Shown: in pieces, positions 42,633 to 52,425 of the stretch | Position numbering within the stretch: the stretch's first letter is position 1 | Layout: every line of letters begins with the position of its first letter | Assembly (NCBI GenBank): GCA_020796225.1 | Contig: CM036754.1 | Span: 19,110,867-19,174,866, forward strand | Length of the DNA stretch: 64,000 nt | Direction: 5' to 3' | Origin: Arion vulgaris | Taxonomy: Eukaryota > Mollusca > Gastropoda > Stylommatophora > Arionidae | Notes under the pieces: generated by a model | Databases searched by the model: none | Seen by the model: the letters and a program-made list of their open reading frames with translations, nothing else | Told to the model about the DNA's origin: nothing | Position numbers and translations under genes: made by a program

Positions 42633-43100
42633 TGTAATATTTACGTAAAATTTAGCAATTTTTTTTCTCAGAGAGATCTTTCTATCCTCCATTGAGGGAG
42701 AAAGAGGGGAACGAGAGAGAGAGAGAGGCAGGGGAGAGAGAGAGGGAGAGCAGGAGAGAGAGAGGAAAAAGGGAAGATAGTGAAACGAGAGAGTGAAACA
42801 AATAATCCCCACAAGTTGAGAGAAAAACAATTGGATTTAAAGAGAGAGTGATACATTTTACTTCATATAATTTTTTCAGACATTTTAAACTAATATTTAC
42901 CTGAAATTTAGCAATTTTTTCAGGAAGATCTTTTTATCCTACACTGAGGGAAAAGAAGGAAAGTAATAGAGAGAGAGAGAGAGAAGAGAGAGAAGAAGAG
43001 AGAGGAAGAGAGAAGAAGAAAGATACAAATAATCTTCCCAAGTTGAGAGAAAAACAATTGGATTCAAAGAGAGGGTGATACATTATTCTTCATATATTTT
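42633..43100. repeat. ~258-bp imperfect tandem duplication with GA-rich middle
   Basis: AATTTAGCAATTTTTT and GATCTTT.TATCC at 42650 recur at 42905. AGTTGAGAGAAAAACAATTG at 42816 recurs at 43039. Each copy carries a (GA)n block (42713-42760, 42968-43020). It begins 24 bp upstream of the exon acceptor. Confidence 0.85.
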
Positions 43101-43342
43101 GTATTCTGCATGTACGACAAGCTTTTAATATGCTGATGAAGTACTGTGCGATCTCAATGTAGATATGCAATCACAAGAGGGCGTTGACATGTGAAATTAT
43201 TGAGGAAATGCTGTGGGCAAGCACTGCTGAATATTTATCCAACACTCAGAAATAACATTAATCTTGCTCATTTTTCAGCGTGAGCTAGTGCAGAGTCTGA
43301 TAAAAATAATCAAGACATCGTTAAGAAGCTCTTCACTGTTGA
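43101..43342. other. intron; possible 5' part of an unrecognised reading frame
   Basis: At 43275-43365 a second plus frame reads ASAESDKNNQDIVKKLFTVD, RSTRK and runs into the frame described next, suggesting one sequence with a frameshift. Confidence 0.35.
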
Positions 43343-43588
43343 CAGAAGTACCAGAAAACTGGAGCCCGTGACAACGTTGTCCGATTAAACAAAACCAGTA
43401 TTGGTGGACATCCAGTTGTGGTTATTTATTTGAGGAGCAAGGATAAGGAAGAAGATGGGGATTGTATCTCAGATTGTGTTCAGATTGTATCCAGGCATGA
43501 CATTTCTCTGATATGCCACGCATCTGAAAGTGATATTAAAACTACACTCGCAAGTACTGGAAAATTTGACCACCAATGCAATTGTTAA
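43343..43588 (+). pseudogene. unrecognised open segment, protein-like
   Basis: 81-codon stop-to-stop frame without ATG: QKYQKTGARDNVVRLNKTSI, GGHPVVVIYLRSKDKEEDGD, CISDCVQIVSRHDISLICHA, SESDIKTTLASTGKFDHQCN, C, stop. Composition looks like a folded protein (alternating hydrophobics, few low-complexity runs), unlike the surrounding intron. Joined with the preceding frame at about 43350 it would be about 110 codons. I do not recognise it. It could be a transposon ORF remnant, a processed pseudogene, or an exon of another gene on the plus strand (a TTTTTCAG acceptor-like site lies at 43270-43277). Confidence 0.4.
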
Positions 43589-43671
43589 TTCAAGACAAAT
43601 TGCGCAATAACACAAATTATTACAGGAACCACAAACTCACAAAAGAACACATTACTTTACTGGAGTCACCC

Positions 43672-43770
43672 GTGTGTTACCGGGTAATATAAGGAAAGCA
43701 GAGAAAAGTAACATTGCAACCTACAAGACATGTCATAGGAGGCGCCTAAGGTAAGGTTCAGCTTGGGATT
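43672..43770 (+). mobile_element. SINE-D, 5' part only
   Basis: GTGTGTTACCGGGTAATATA, AAGTAACATTGCAACCTACA, AGACATGTCATAGGAGGCG, then lost. Confidence 0.65.
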
Positions 43771-43884
43771 GGCTACACCACCCGAGAGACTTTAAATACA
43801 ACGTCCAACCAACCATCAAATCTCATGAGTTGAGCGAGGGTATATGCCCCAACTGGGGCTAAAAAGGCAGAATAGAAATAGGAG

Positions 43885-43953
43885 ACGCCCGAGTGGTTAC
43901 CGGGGCCCAAAGAATAGAACCACTGTTACCTGCCACGCATGTCGTAAGAGGTA
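43885..43953 (+). mobile_element. SINE-C, head only
   Basis: ACGCCCGAGTGGTTACCGGG to CACGCATGTCGTAAGAGGT, then unrelated sequence. Confidence 0.75.
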
Positions 43954-44039
43954 GGGCATGGAGCTAACTATCCCACCCCACCCCGTAACAAATAATAGAT
44001 AGCTACAGAAACGACAACAATGGAAATGTATAGCTCACC

Positions 44040-44135
44040 ACCTGTGGAAGAAGAACTGGAAAATATGGCCTTGGATAGGAGGGACTGGAAGACCTTGGTT
44101 GCGGACCGATGCCTCCCTGGGAGTGAAGAGTGAAG
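44040..44135 (+). mobile_element. LINE C-terminal scrap
   Basis: The plus strand reads EELENMALDRRDWKTLVADR then CLPGSE and stop, the terminal (L/A).DR..W...V..RC block. Followed by (GA)n at 44142-44194: again a LINE end followed by a simple repeat. Confidence 0.7.
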
Positions 44136-44151
44136 AAGAAAGAGGGAGAAG

Positions 44152-44182
<31 letters not shown>

Positions 44183-44194
44183 CGAGAAAGAGAA

Positions 44195-44439
44195 TTCACT
44201 GGAGCACAGTTAAAAGATATAATTACTGTCTATGAGATGTGGATTTATAGAAATATTGGGCGTATTTCATAAACACAAATCAAGCAAATGTGAGAAACAA
44301 TTACACTTGAGATGTGAATTTATGGAACAATTAGGCATATATCATGGACACAAAAAAACAAACAAATGAACAAGCTTTTAAACAGTCAGAAATAAAAAAG
44401 GTTTAACAAAAAAAACCGAACAAAATATTCTATCTATCT
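44195..44439. other. no gene seen
   Basis: A roughly 45-bp segment (GAGATGTG.ATTTATAGAA..ATT.GGC.TAT) occurs twice, 44235-44280 and 44311-44360. Confidence 0.45.
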
Positions 44440-44640
44440 ATTCTCTAATCCTGTTTTGCCTTTCAGTGCCAGGTTTAAAAAGGAGACATATAGAGCAAGC
44501 CTCTCTATGCGCCTTGTCTTTCTTTCTCTTCTTCAGTCCTGATTTGTCTCACATCTTCAGCGTAAGAAGAGATTTATAGAACGAGCTTTTCTGTGCGCTC
44601 ATACACAGCGCGTAACAAAGCATTTAGGACACATACAGAG
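44440..44640 (-). mobile_element. LINE tail fragments (two partial copies)
   Basis: Two successive stretches, each TCC TGTTTTGCC/GATTTGTCTCA..TTCAG.G then AAGAG..TT.TAGA.CGAGC, match the RSRN-LF...CETNR end at 22780-22830. Minus orientation, heavily decayed. Confidence 0.55.
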
Positions 44641-44960
44641 GCATGTCCATCTGATAAATGCCATATTTGAAATACCAGTTCAGCAATCAGGTTCAGATTG
44701 CTGAAGAAGGAATAACGGTTAAGGATAAGGAAGGAAGGAAAAGAAAGACAGCGACTTCATTACGAGGGAAACACTAAAAAAAAAAAAGTTTGCAGAATTT
44801 ACTATTATGACATGTCAATAGGGAGTTTTAAGAACCCCAAGGGGAAGCACAGAAGCCAATGACTTTGGTAAATAAAAAGGCAGTAAACAATTATTGTCTT
44901 CTGGTAAAGTCCGGAAAACACAAGATTCCAACCACAACCGTACATCTTACGGCACTCATT
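44641..44960. other. intron, no gene seen
   Basis: No recognisable exon or element. Confidence 0.4.
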
Positions 44961-45345
44961 GCCTAGCCAGAGCCAACTATAAATTCATAGGGCCTGCGGA
45001 CCTAGGTAACATTTATGGGAAATCAGACCACAACCGGTAACGTGATCTCGCATTCCAGTATTGGTGTATATAGACGAATTTATTTTAAAATCAACACAAA
45101 ATACTAAATCAAAGTTATATTATGTAACAAGTTAAGTTTAACAATAAGGAATAGCAATATTATGAAAATTTTTCATCAATAAATAACCATAGACTCACAG
45201 AAGAGTAAAATTGCAAAAATACTTGCAATGTTCTATCAAACATATAAAATCCCAGTCCCCCATCCCTACCAACTGAAACTAGGTCAGGATTTCCCGTGAG
45301 TCCGTAGGCCCATAAGTTTATAGTTGGCTATGGCCTAGCCCTGGA
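44961..45345. mobile_element. foldback element candidate with ~45-bp inverted ends
   Basis: The left end GCCTAGCCAGAGCCAACTAT (44961) pairs with the right end ATAGTTGGCTATGGCCTAGC (45320-45339). The arms extend inward through AGGGCCTGCGGAC / GTCCGTAGGCC and GGGAAATC / GATTTCCC. The interior is AT-rich and without a frame. Likely a MITE-like element; no target duplication identified. Confidence 0.6.
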
Positions 45346-45585
45346 GACGAGAGTTTTTCAGACTACAAATAGCTATGCTTTGAAAATGCTCGCCATAAAA
45401 ATGCTGTGTTTTATTCTGCAATAACAAAGACGAAATATGAAAGATGTGAACATTTAAGCTTATCTCATAAACAAGTCAAAACAAAACGAAACACGAAAAC
45501 AACAAAAACTACAAACCAAACACATGAGTAAGATAGTTTTCTAAATTACACCAAAACAAAAAATGTCTTCTTCTTTGTTTGCTTT
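45346..45585. other. no gene seen
   Basis: A-rich (AAAC-rich) flank of the following array. Confidence 0.4.
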
Positions 45586-47075
45586 GTAAAACTAGGGTAT
45601 AGATATTCAACGACGCTTTGTAAAACTAGGGTATAGATATTCAACGACGCTTTGTAAAACTAGGGTATAGATATTCAACGACGCTTTGTAAAACTAGGGT
45701 ATAGATATTCAACGACGCTTTGTAAAACTACGGGTATAGATATTCAACGACGCTTTGTAAAACTAGGGTATAGATATTCAACGACGCTTTGTAAAACTAG
45801 GGTATAGATATTCAACGACGCTTTGTAAAACTAGGGTATAGATATTCAACGACGCTTTGTAAAACTAGGGTATAGATATTCAACGACGCTTTGTAAAACT
45901 AGGGTATAGATATTCAACGACGCTTTGTAAAACTAGGGTATAGATATTCAACGACGCTTTGTAAAACTAGGGTATAGATATTCAACGACGCTTTGTAAAA
46001 CTAGGGTATAGATATTCAACGACGCTTTGTAAAACTAGGGTATAGATATTCAACGACGCTTTGTAAAACTAGGGTATAGATATTCAACGACGCTTTGTAA
46101 AACTAGGGTATAGATATTCAACGACGCTTTGTAAAACTAGGGTATAGATATTCAACGACGCTTTGTAAAACTAGGGTATAGATATTCAACGACGCTTTGT
46201 AAAACTAGGGTATAGATATTCAACGACGCTTTGTAAAACTAGGGTATAGATATTCAACGACGCTTTGTAAAACTAGGGTATAGATATTCAACGACGCTTT
46301 GTAAAACTAGGGTATAGATATTCAACGACGCTTTGTAAAACTAGGGTATAGATATTCAACGACGCTTTGTAAAACTAGGGTATAGATATTCAACGACGCT
46401 TTGTAAAACTAGGGTATAGATATTCAACGACGCTTTGTAAAACTAGGGTATAGATATTCAACGACGCTTTGTAAAACTAGGGTATAGATATTCAACGACG
46501 CTTTGTAAAACTAGGGTATAGATATTCAACGACGCTTTGTAAAACTAGGGTATAGATATTCAACGACGCTTTGTAAAACTAGGGTATAGATATTCAACGA
46601 CGCTTTGTAAAACTAGGGTATAGATATTCAACGACGCTTTGTAAAACTAGGGTATAGATATTCAACGACGCTTTGTAAAACTAGGGTATAGATATTCAAC
46701 GACGCTTTGTAAAACTAGGGTATAGATATTCAACGACGCTTTGTAAAACTAGGGTATAGATATTCAACGACGCTTTGTAAAACTAGGGTATAGATATTCA
46801 ACGACGCTTTGTAAAACTAGGGTATAGATATTCAACGACGCTTTGTAAAACTAGGGTATAGATATTCAACGACGCTTTGTAAAACTAGGGTATAGATATT
46901 CAACGACGCTTTGTAAAACTAGGGTATAGATATTCAACGACGCTTTGTAAAACTAGGGTATAGATATTCAACGACGCTTTGTAAAACTAGGGTATAGATA
47001 TTCAACGACGCTTTGTAAAACTAGGGTATAGATATTCAACGACGCTTTGTAAAACTAGGGTATAGATATTCAACT
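45586..47075 (+). repeat. 34-bp minisatellite, almost invariant
   Basis: About 44 copies of GCTTTGTAAAACTAGGGTAT plus AGATATTCAACGAC. Apart from one copy with ACTACGGGTAT (about 45730) I saw no variant. No spacers, so not a CRISPR array. Such uniformity means very recent amplification or strong homogenisation. Confidence 0.96.
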
Positions 47076-47079
47076 GGCA

Positions 47080-47445
47080 AGGGTTATTTTTCATGCTCAA
47101 CTGAACATGGGCCTAAGTTATATCATCCGTCTCCGATATGAATTTCATCTTTCCTTCACTGAGATCAGGAGTCACTAGCAACAATAGATCGTAGCTCCAT
47201 GCGGGACGCGAAACAAGTACATTTTGAGCGTGAGGTGAGCAAAGTATCTCAACATCAGAGACCCACCAAACTGATAACAATAGGCTGGAAAGCAGCTGCC
47301 GGGTAAAAAAATCGTTAATACAAATTAAAAGAAATAATTCCTGCGAATTTTCTAAAATCTCGGTATTATATCGTGATCCTCGTCGTTTCTACAGAGTTCG
47401 TGCACATGTGTCCAGAGATTTTCATGGGCAGGAATGAGATCTGAA
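47080..47445. repeat. R1 dispersed repeat
   Basis: GGCAAGGGTTATTTTTCATG, CACTGAGATCAGGAGTCACT and GAGTTCGTGCACATGTGTCC follow the same order as 23935-24100 and its partner motifs. Directly abuts the 34-bp array. Confidence 0.6.
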
Positions 47446-47504
47446 CTTTGTCTATTTATCAAAGTGTAATGGTGATGGTTCAATCAATTAATCAACCAAG
47501 CAAT

Positions 47505-47800
47505 CTCTCTCTCTCGCGATCACCACCCAGACCTATGTACCAGACCTCAACCATAAATTCTATTCATGTGGAAATCTGATTAATGCAGCCTTAGCATTAG
47601 TGTGTTTTACATCACATCTCAGCACCATTTGGAGCTCTGGTGCTTATCCTTCGGCGATGTGTCCGGTTTCAGCCAGCGTTTACTCGGTTCGCTCTCCGTT
47701 CTGTAGGCATCTAGTGTTTTTACGTCGTGGGGTAGCTAGTCTCACGGATAACCTCCTTAGTCGTCTCTTACGACATGCGTGGCAGGTAACAGTGTTTTTT
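47505..47800 (-). mobile_element. SINE-E
   Basis: Same composite as 17685-18022 (body with GTGTTTTACATCACATCTCA and CAGCGTTTACTCGGTTCGCT in the given strand, then the core ACGACATGCGTGGCAGG). It stops at a poly-T run (47793-47812) where the head should follow; the head appears at 48185-48242 after a LINE fragment. Confidence 0.8.
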
Positions 47801-47814
47801 TTTTTTTTTTTTCT

Positions 47815-48184
47815 TTTGCGTTCTCACTAGATTGGGATTTCGAATTCTTTAATAAAGGCAGCCATCTGCCTCAGATTATCAGTTTGTCTTGGACGCTAGT
47901 GTAGTGGGCCACCTCTTTCTTCTCAGGTCTGCATACTGGGGGCAGTTCTGTAGGATATAATTCCTATGATTTCTGCTTTGCCGTTTGTGCCGACCTCTTC
48001 CCGCGAAGTTTTGGCCACCCTTGTGTTGGTAGGTTTGACATTCTTACTGCGTGGCTAAATCTACGAGGCAGATTGGCCACCATAGAATCCGTTATCCCAT
48101 TCCACATTGTGAGGGTCGTTGCACCATGTTATGCGCCTTATGGCCTGGTGCATCCGTTTTCTGCAAGCATTTGTTTCGGGTTAG
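47815..48184 (-). mobile_element. LINE fragment splitting the SINE-E
   Basis: The minus strand contains, in broken frames, CPQYADLRRKRWPTT and a VRTQK/EMGI-like end; upstream VAELLGR-like codons are lost. It ends 3' in the poly-A complement at 47793-47812. Together with SINE pieces on both sides this is a LINE inserted by its poly(A) tail into a SINE-E. Confidence 0.65.
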
Positions 48185-48263
48185 CATTTCCTATAACAGT
48201 GGTTTTATTCTTTACATCCCAATTTGGGCCCCGGTAACCAATCAATAAATCAATAAATCAATT

Positions 48264-48294
<31 letters not shown>
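48185..48294. repeat. SINE-E head remnant and (TCAA)n
   Basis: AACAGTGGTTTTATTCTTTA then CCCCGGTAACCA is the missing SINE head. It is followed by about 13 TCAA/TAAA tetramers (48239-48294). Confidence 0.8.
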
Positions 48295-48394
48295 GTATGA
48301 AAACTTTCTTAGTTTATGTTTTGATATTTTGTTTTTGGAACATAGTTCTACAACAGATTTCCGATACTTCTTTCACTCTTAGAACCATAGTTTC

Positions 48395-48632
48395 GTTCGT
48401 GTAGTGCCGGGACCCACAAGGGAAGCAAATAATAGTACCACTGCGACCTACAAGGCGTGTCGTAAGAGGCGACTGATGTAGGACCTAGAGAAGCTACCTA
48501 GTAAATAAAAAGCATCGCATAAATCGGATGTGATGGCCTATTTGTAGGTGCATTACTGGCACAAAGTACAATCGTTAGCACTTGTTAAACTTCTGTATGT
48601 GATCTGAGCCTAATAGAGCTCATATGGAGCGT
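48395..48632 (+). mobile_element. SINE-D
   Basis: GTGTAGTGCCGGGACCCACA to AGCTCATATGGAGCGTTCGA; 3' half shows small deletions. Confidence 0.82.
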
Positions 48633-49402
48633 TCGACGAATAGGAACCATAGTTTTACAACATCCTTGTAAATTATTCTTCCACTGCTAAAACCTTATCT
48701 GATATGAAAACAAATTGTAATCAATGTTAGTCATTCACGTGCATCTAATGGTAGCCGCACTACTATTATATGGTATCGTACATTACAATGATGGCTGTTT
48801 TTAATCTTCAGCATGAATTCTTTACGGCTTTGGTACTGTCGAATTGGCTACCGATTTCGCTCATCTAGGCTAGCCTGTCATGCATTGGAGCCTAGATGAG
48901 AGCCGTTTTTTGTCGTTGGTAATCTCGTTGACTGTGACACCGTCCATAATACGATCATTTATCCGCGATTTCATCTTTTCATCCGGTGACGCCTCAATGA
49001 AATAATCCAAGAAATGTTAGCGTCATGCAATCTCCTCCATCACCGTTAGTGATCTCACTTAATTAGATTATCTTTTCACTTTAATACAACCGCAATGCAA
49101 TGACTGGTTTAATTTAGCTAACTAGATTGGATTTCGAATATCAATAACATTTATAATGAGACCTGGCATTTCTTGGTCCATGTGTACGCGTGAACAAGTT
49201 ACAAGTCTCCGTGACACATACTCGTATAATCCAAAAATGTCGCTTCGACTCTCTGGTCAATTAAATTGAGCATGGTCTAGCTACACCTGGTTGATCAAAG
49301 TACACTAATGAATAAAGTGTTCTATTGGGTAATCTCTTCTTTGTCGTCTTCTGTAAAATGTTCTTTCGATTAATTTCCTTTTAAAAAAACAACAACCTCC
49401 CA
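48633..49402. other. intron, no gene seen
   Basis: An inverted pair near 48865-48905 (CATCTAGGCTAGCCT ... GAGCCTAGATGAG) forms a possible hairpin. No exon recognised. Confidence 0.45.
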
Positions 49403-49650
49403 TGTGTTGCCGCCCCCACACACGGATTGGGAGCAATGAACAGTAACACTGCGACCTACAAGACATGTCGTAAGAGGCAGCTGAGGTAGGGTCTAGGAAG
49501 CTACCATACTAAATAGAAAGAATTGCATAAATCGGATGTTCTGGTCTACGTGTAGGTGCATAACTGGCACAATCTACAATCACTCTTAGGCTCAGATTAC
49601 ACACAGAGAGTGGTTTAACAAGTAAGCGATATGGAGTGTTCGAAGGAGTA
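49403..49650 (+). mobile_element. SINE-D
   Basis: TGTGTTGCCGCCCCCACACA head to AAGCGATATGGAGTGTTCGA and GAAGGAG tail. Confidence 0.82.
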
Positions 49651-49749
49651 GAAGAAAAAATCAACGATCTCCTCGCCCCTTCCCCCTTCTCCCCTGTTTT
49701 CTTTTGAGAGTTAATCTCAGTTTTGGTTAAATTTTAATTGAATTCACAA

Positions 49750-49960
49750 GTCGGCCGTATGCTGCCAAGGCTCGCAAGGGGAGCACAGAATGGTAACAAT
49801 GTGACCTACAAGGTATGTCGTAACATACGAGTAAGGTAGGGAGCCTAGAGATGCTATCTGAATAAATAAAAAGCGTCACAGAAATCAGATGTGCATAACT
49901 TGTATAACGTACAATCGTTCTTAGACTCAGATCACATACACATCACAAAGATGGTTTAAC
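49750..49960 (+). mobile_element. SINE-D, 3' end lost
   Basis: GTATGCTGCCAAGGCTCGCA through AAATAAAAAGCGTCACAGAA to CACAAAGATGGTTTAAC. Confidence 0.78.
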
Positions 49961-50389
49961 TCTTAGAATACGAAACGCCACTTGACAGACCATAAAGTTA
50001 GTTCCCATTTTACGACAAGCCACTTCACGGAGCATATGGTTCTAACCAGTTGTTAATATATCGTAGAGGACTTTAATGCTTTAAGTGTATTTTAAAAATT
50101 CAAATACAGAAAGTGGATGTTTGTAATAGATCTTTCAATTGCGCACATTTTGGTGTATGCAGTTTATCTCACTCTTGAATGTAAGAAAGTTATAACACAT
50201 TTTGTAAGGACATCTTCGCCTTAAAATTTGTTCCTCAAAAACAGTTCCTTAAAAAGGCGGTTTTAGTACGCGTATTGTAAGAGTTAACAAGTGGTCAACA
50301 TGGAGCATGAGACGAAGAAGAAGACATAATTCTCAAGTTATACATGGCTAATCAGTCATTCAGTTATATTTCGTTGGCAACATTTAGCT
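49961..50389. other. intron, no gene seen
   Basis: A stray SINE-D end (GTTAACAAGTGGTCAACATG, GAAGAAGAAG) lies at 50281-50328. Otherwise unrecognised. Confidence 0.5.
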
Positions 50390-50580
50390 TATTATTTGGC
50401 TAGTATTAAAAAAGAAATCGAGGGTAGACGAGACAGAGGAAGACAGAGAGAGAAAAAATTTTGGATAGCCTGACTTCATGGCGCAGTAGAGCGTCAACAT
50501 CTGAATTGATAGCAAACACCAAAGATAGAGATTTGTGGAGATCCGTGATCGTCTACGCCAGCCGGCACGGCACCTGATGA
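50390..50580 (+). mobile_element. LINE C-terminal fragment
   Basis: The plus strand reads RGRQRE-KKILDSLTSWRSRA, STSELIANTKDRDLWRSVIV and YASRHGT, stop. The LDSLTSW...LI..TKDR.LWR...A..GT order is a typical LINE ORF2 end, intact except one frame change at about 50455. Confidence 0.78.
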
Positions 50581-50814
50581 TGCTGAAGAGTATATTTAAA
50601 GCGTTTTGTCTATCCACCACCTGATCGTCTGCACCCTTCAAGCTCGCCATAAATCAGCTGTTTTTGGTTTGCGTTTATCAGGCATTCGAGCAACGTAACC
50701 GGCCCATCTCATTGGGCCTTCTGCAACAATTATCATGTATGCTGATAACTGTCATGTACATATATCCCTCATAACTGTCATGTACACATATTATGAATAT
50801 GTAAGTTAAAAAAA

Positions 50815-51085
50815 GTAAAGGAACCCTTTCACACCTCGTGGTATATAGGACAATACAGTGTTAGGCCTGTATTTTCATTGACCGTCGGCACACGATGGGT
50901 GATGTGGTCAGCATCACGCCGGCCGCCTTTACTTTCCCAGAGTATGTCTGGTACCCATTTGAGGCTGGGTCGACCTGAGAGCCGTCGGGGTCGGGAAAAA
51001 TTCCACGCGTACTGCGGAGTTGAACCCAGACCATCAGCCTTGAGAAGCGAGTTCACTAACAACTACGCTACCGCGGCTCTCATTA
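50815..51085 (-). mobile_element. SINE-B, tRNA-derived
   Basis: The minus strand has GAGAGCCGCGGTAGCGTAGT (A box), CTGGGTTCAACTCCGCAGT (B box), the body CTCTCAGGTCGACCCAGCCT and GATGCTGACCACATCACCCA, and the end CTATATACCACGAGGTGTGA. A cleaner copy than 25800-26075. Confidence 0.88.
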
Positions 51086-51209
51086 TGAATATGTACTAGT
51101 AGATAATTTGAAAATCGAAGGAACAGAAACATGAAGATTTTGGACAAGAACGTAAATAGCTCAAACATAAACAAATAAGAAATAACGTCTAGAAAACAAA
51201 TAGGAAATA

Positions 51210-51515
51210 TGATATATTTTGCTCTACAAGACTTAATAAAATATGTAGATACGAGATCACAATATACAAAATTGTAATAAGAGACAAATTGTTCTATATG
51301 AATCCGAAATATGGAAAACAATAAAACAAGATGAAATATTAAAACAGATATTTGAAAAACGGAGTCTTGAGACGACTTTTGGGTACAACAAGGATGAAAA
51401 CAATGGAGAATGAGAAACAAAAAGAACATTTAGAATTTATTGAAATCACCAGTAATTACCACCAGCATGAAGGTTTATAGATTACAATGGCTAAGATATA
51501 TGGAACGAATAGTAA
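51210..51515 (+). mobile_element. LINE thumb-region fragment
   Basis: The plus strand, several shifts: a SETWKTTKQDEIL-like segment, KRVLRRLLGTTRMKTMEN, KEHLEFIE then VYRLQWLRYMERIVKNRDE. The last codons are continuous with the first units of the 39-bp array. Confidence 0.7.
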
Positions 51516-52425
51516 AGAACAGAGATGAATAGAGGATGGTGATATATGCAACAAAGAACAGAGATGAATAGAGGATGGTGATATATGCAACAAAGAACAG
51601 AGATGAATAGAGGAAGGTGATATATGCAACAAAGAACAGAGATGAATAGAGGAAGGTGATATATGCAACAAAGAATAGAGATGTCTAGAGGCTGGTGATA
51701 TATGCAACAAAGAATAGAGATGTCTAGAGGCTGGTGATATATGCAACAAAGAATAGAGATATCTAGAGGCTGGTGATATATGCAACAAAGAATAGAGATG
51801 TCTAGAGGCTGGTGATATATGCAACAAAGAATAGAGATGTCTAGAGGCTGGTGATATATGCAACAAAGAATAGAGATGTCTAAAGGATGGTGATATATGC
51901 AACAAAGAATAGAGATGTCTAAAGGATGGTGATATATGCAACAAAGAATAGAGATGTCTAGAGGCTGGTGATATATGCAACAAAGAATAGAGATGTCTAG
52001 AGGCTGGTGATATATGCAACAAAGAATAGAGATGTCTAGAGGCTGGTGATATATGCAACAAAGAATAGAGATGTCTAGAGGATGGAGATATATGCAACAA
52101 AGAATATATATATGTCTAGAGGCTGGTGATATATGCAACAAAGAATAGAGATGTCTAGAGGATGGTGATATATGCAACAAAGAATAGAGATGTCTAGAGG
52201 CTGGTGATATATGCAACAAAGAATAGAGATGTCTAAAGGCTGGTGATATATGCAACAAAGAATAGAGATGTCTAGAGGCTGGTGATATATGCAACAAAGA
52301 ATAGAGATGTCTAGAGGCTGGTGATATATGCAACAAAGAATAGAGATGTCTAAAGGCTGGTGATATATGCAACAAAGAATAGAGATGTCTAAAGGCTGGT
52401 GATATATGCAACAAAGAATCTCAAA
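51516..52425 (+). repeat. 39-bp minisatellite grown from LINE codons
   Basis: About 23 copies of GATATATGCAACAAAGAATA plus GAGATGTCTAGAGGCTGGT; the first few units are 35 bp (AACAGAGATGAATAGAGGAT/AG). Because 39 = 13 codons, frames stay open on the minus strand for 137 to 307 codons, giving 13-residue repeats such as SPASRHLYSLLHI. Two overlapping frames are equally open, which argues for simple repeat arithmetic, not a gene. Confidence 0.93.

Noticed and set aside
45586..47075. CRISPR array
   Set aside because: The 34-bp units are directly adjacent without spacers, and the context is an animal intron.
51491..52414. 307-codon minus-strand frame
   Set aside because: Pure product of a 39-bp repeat (13 codons); a second overlapping frame is equally open, and the array is derived from LINE sequence.
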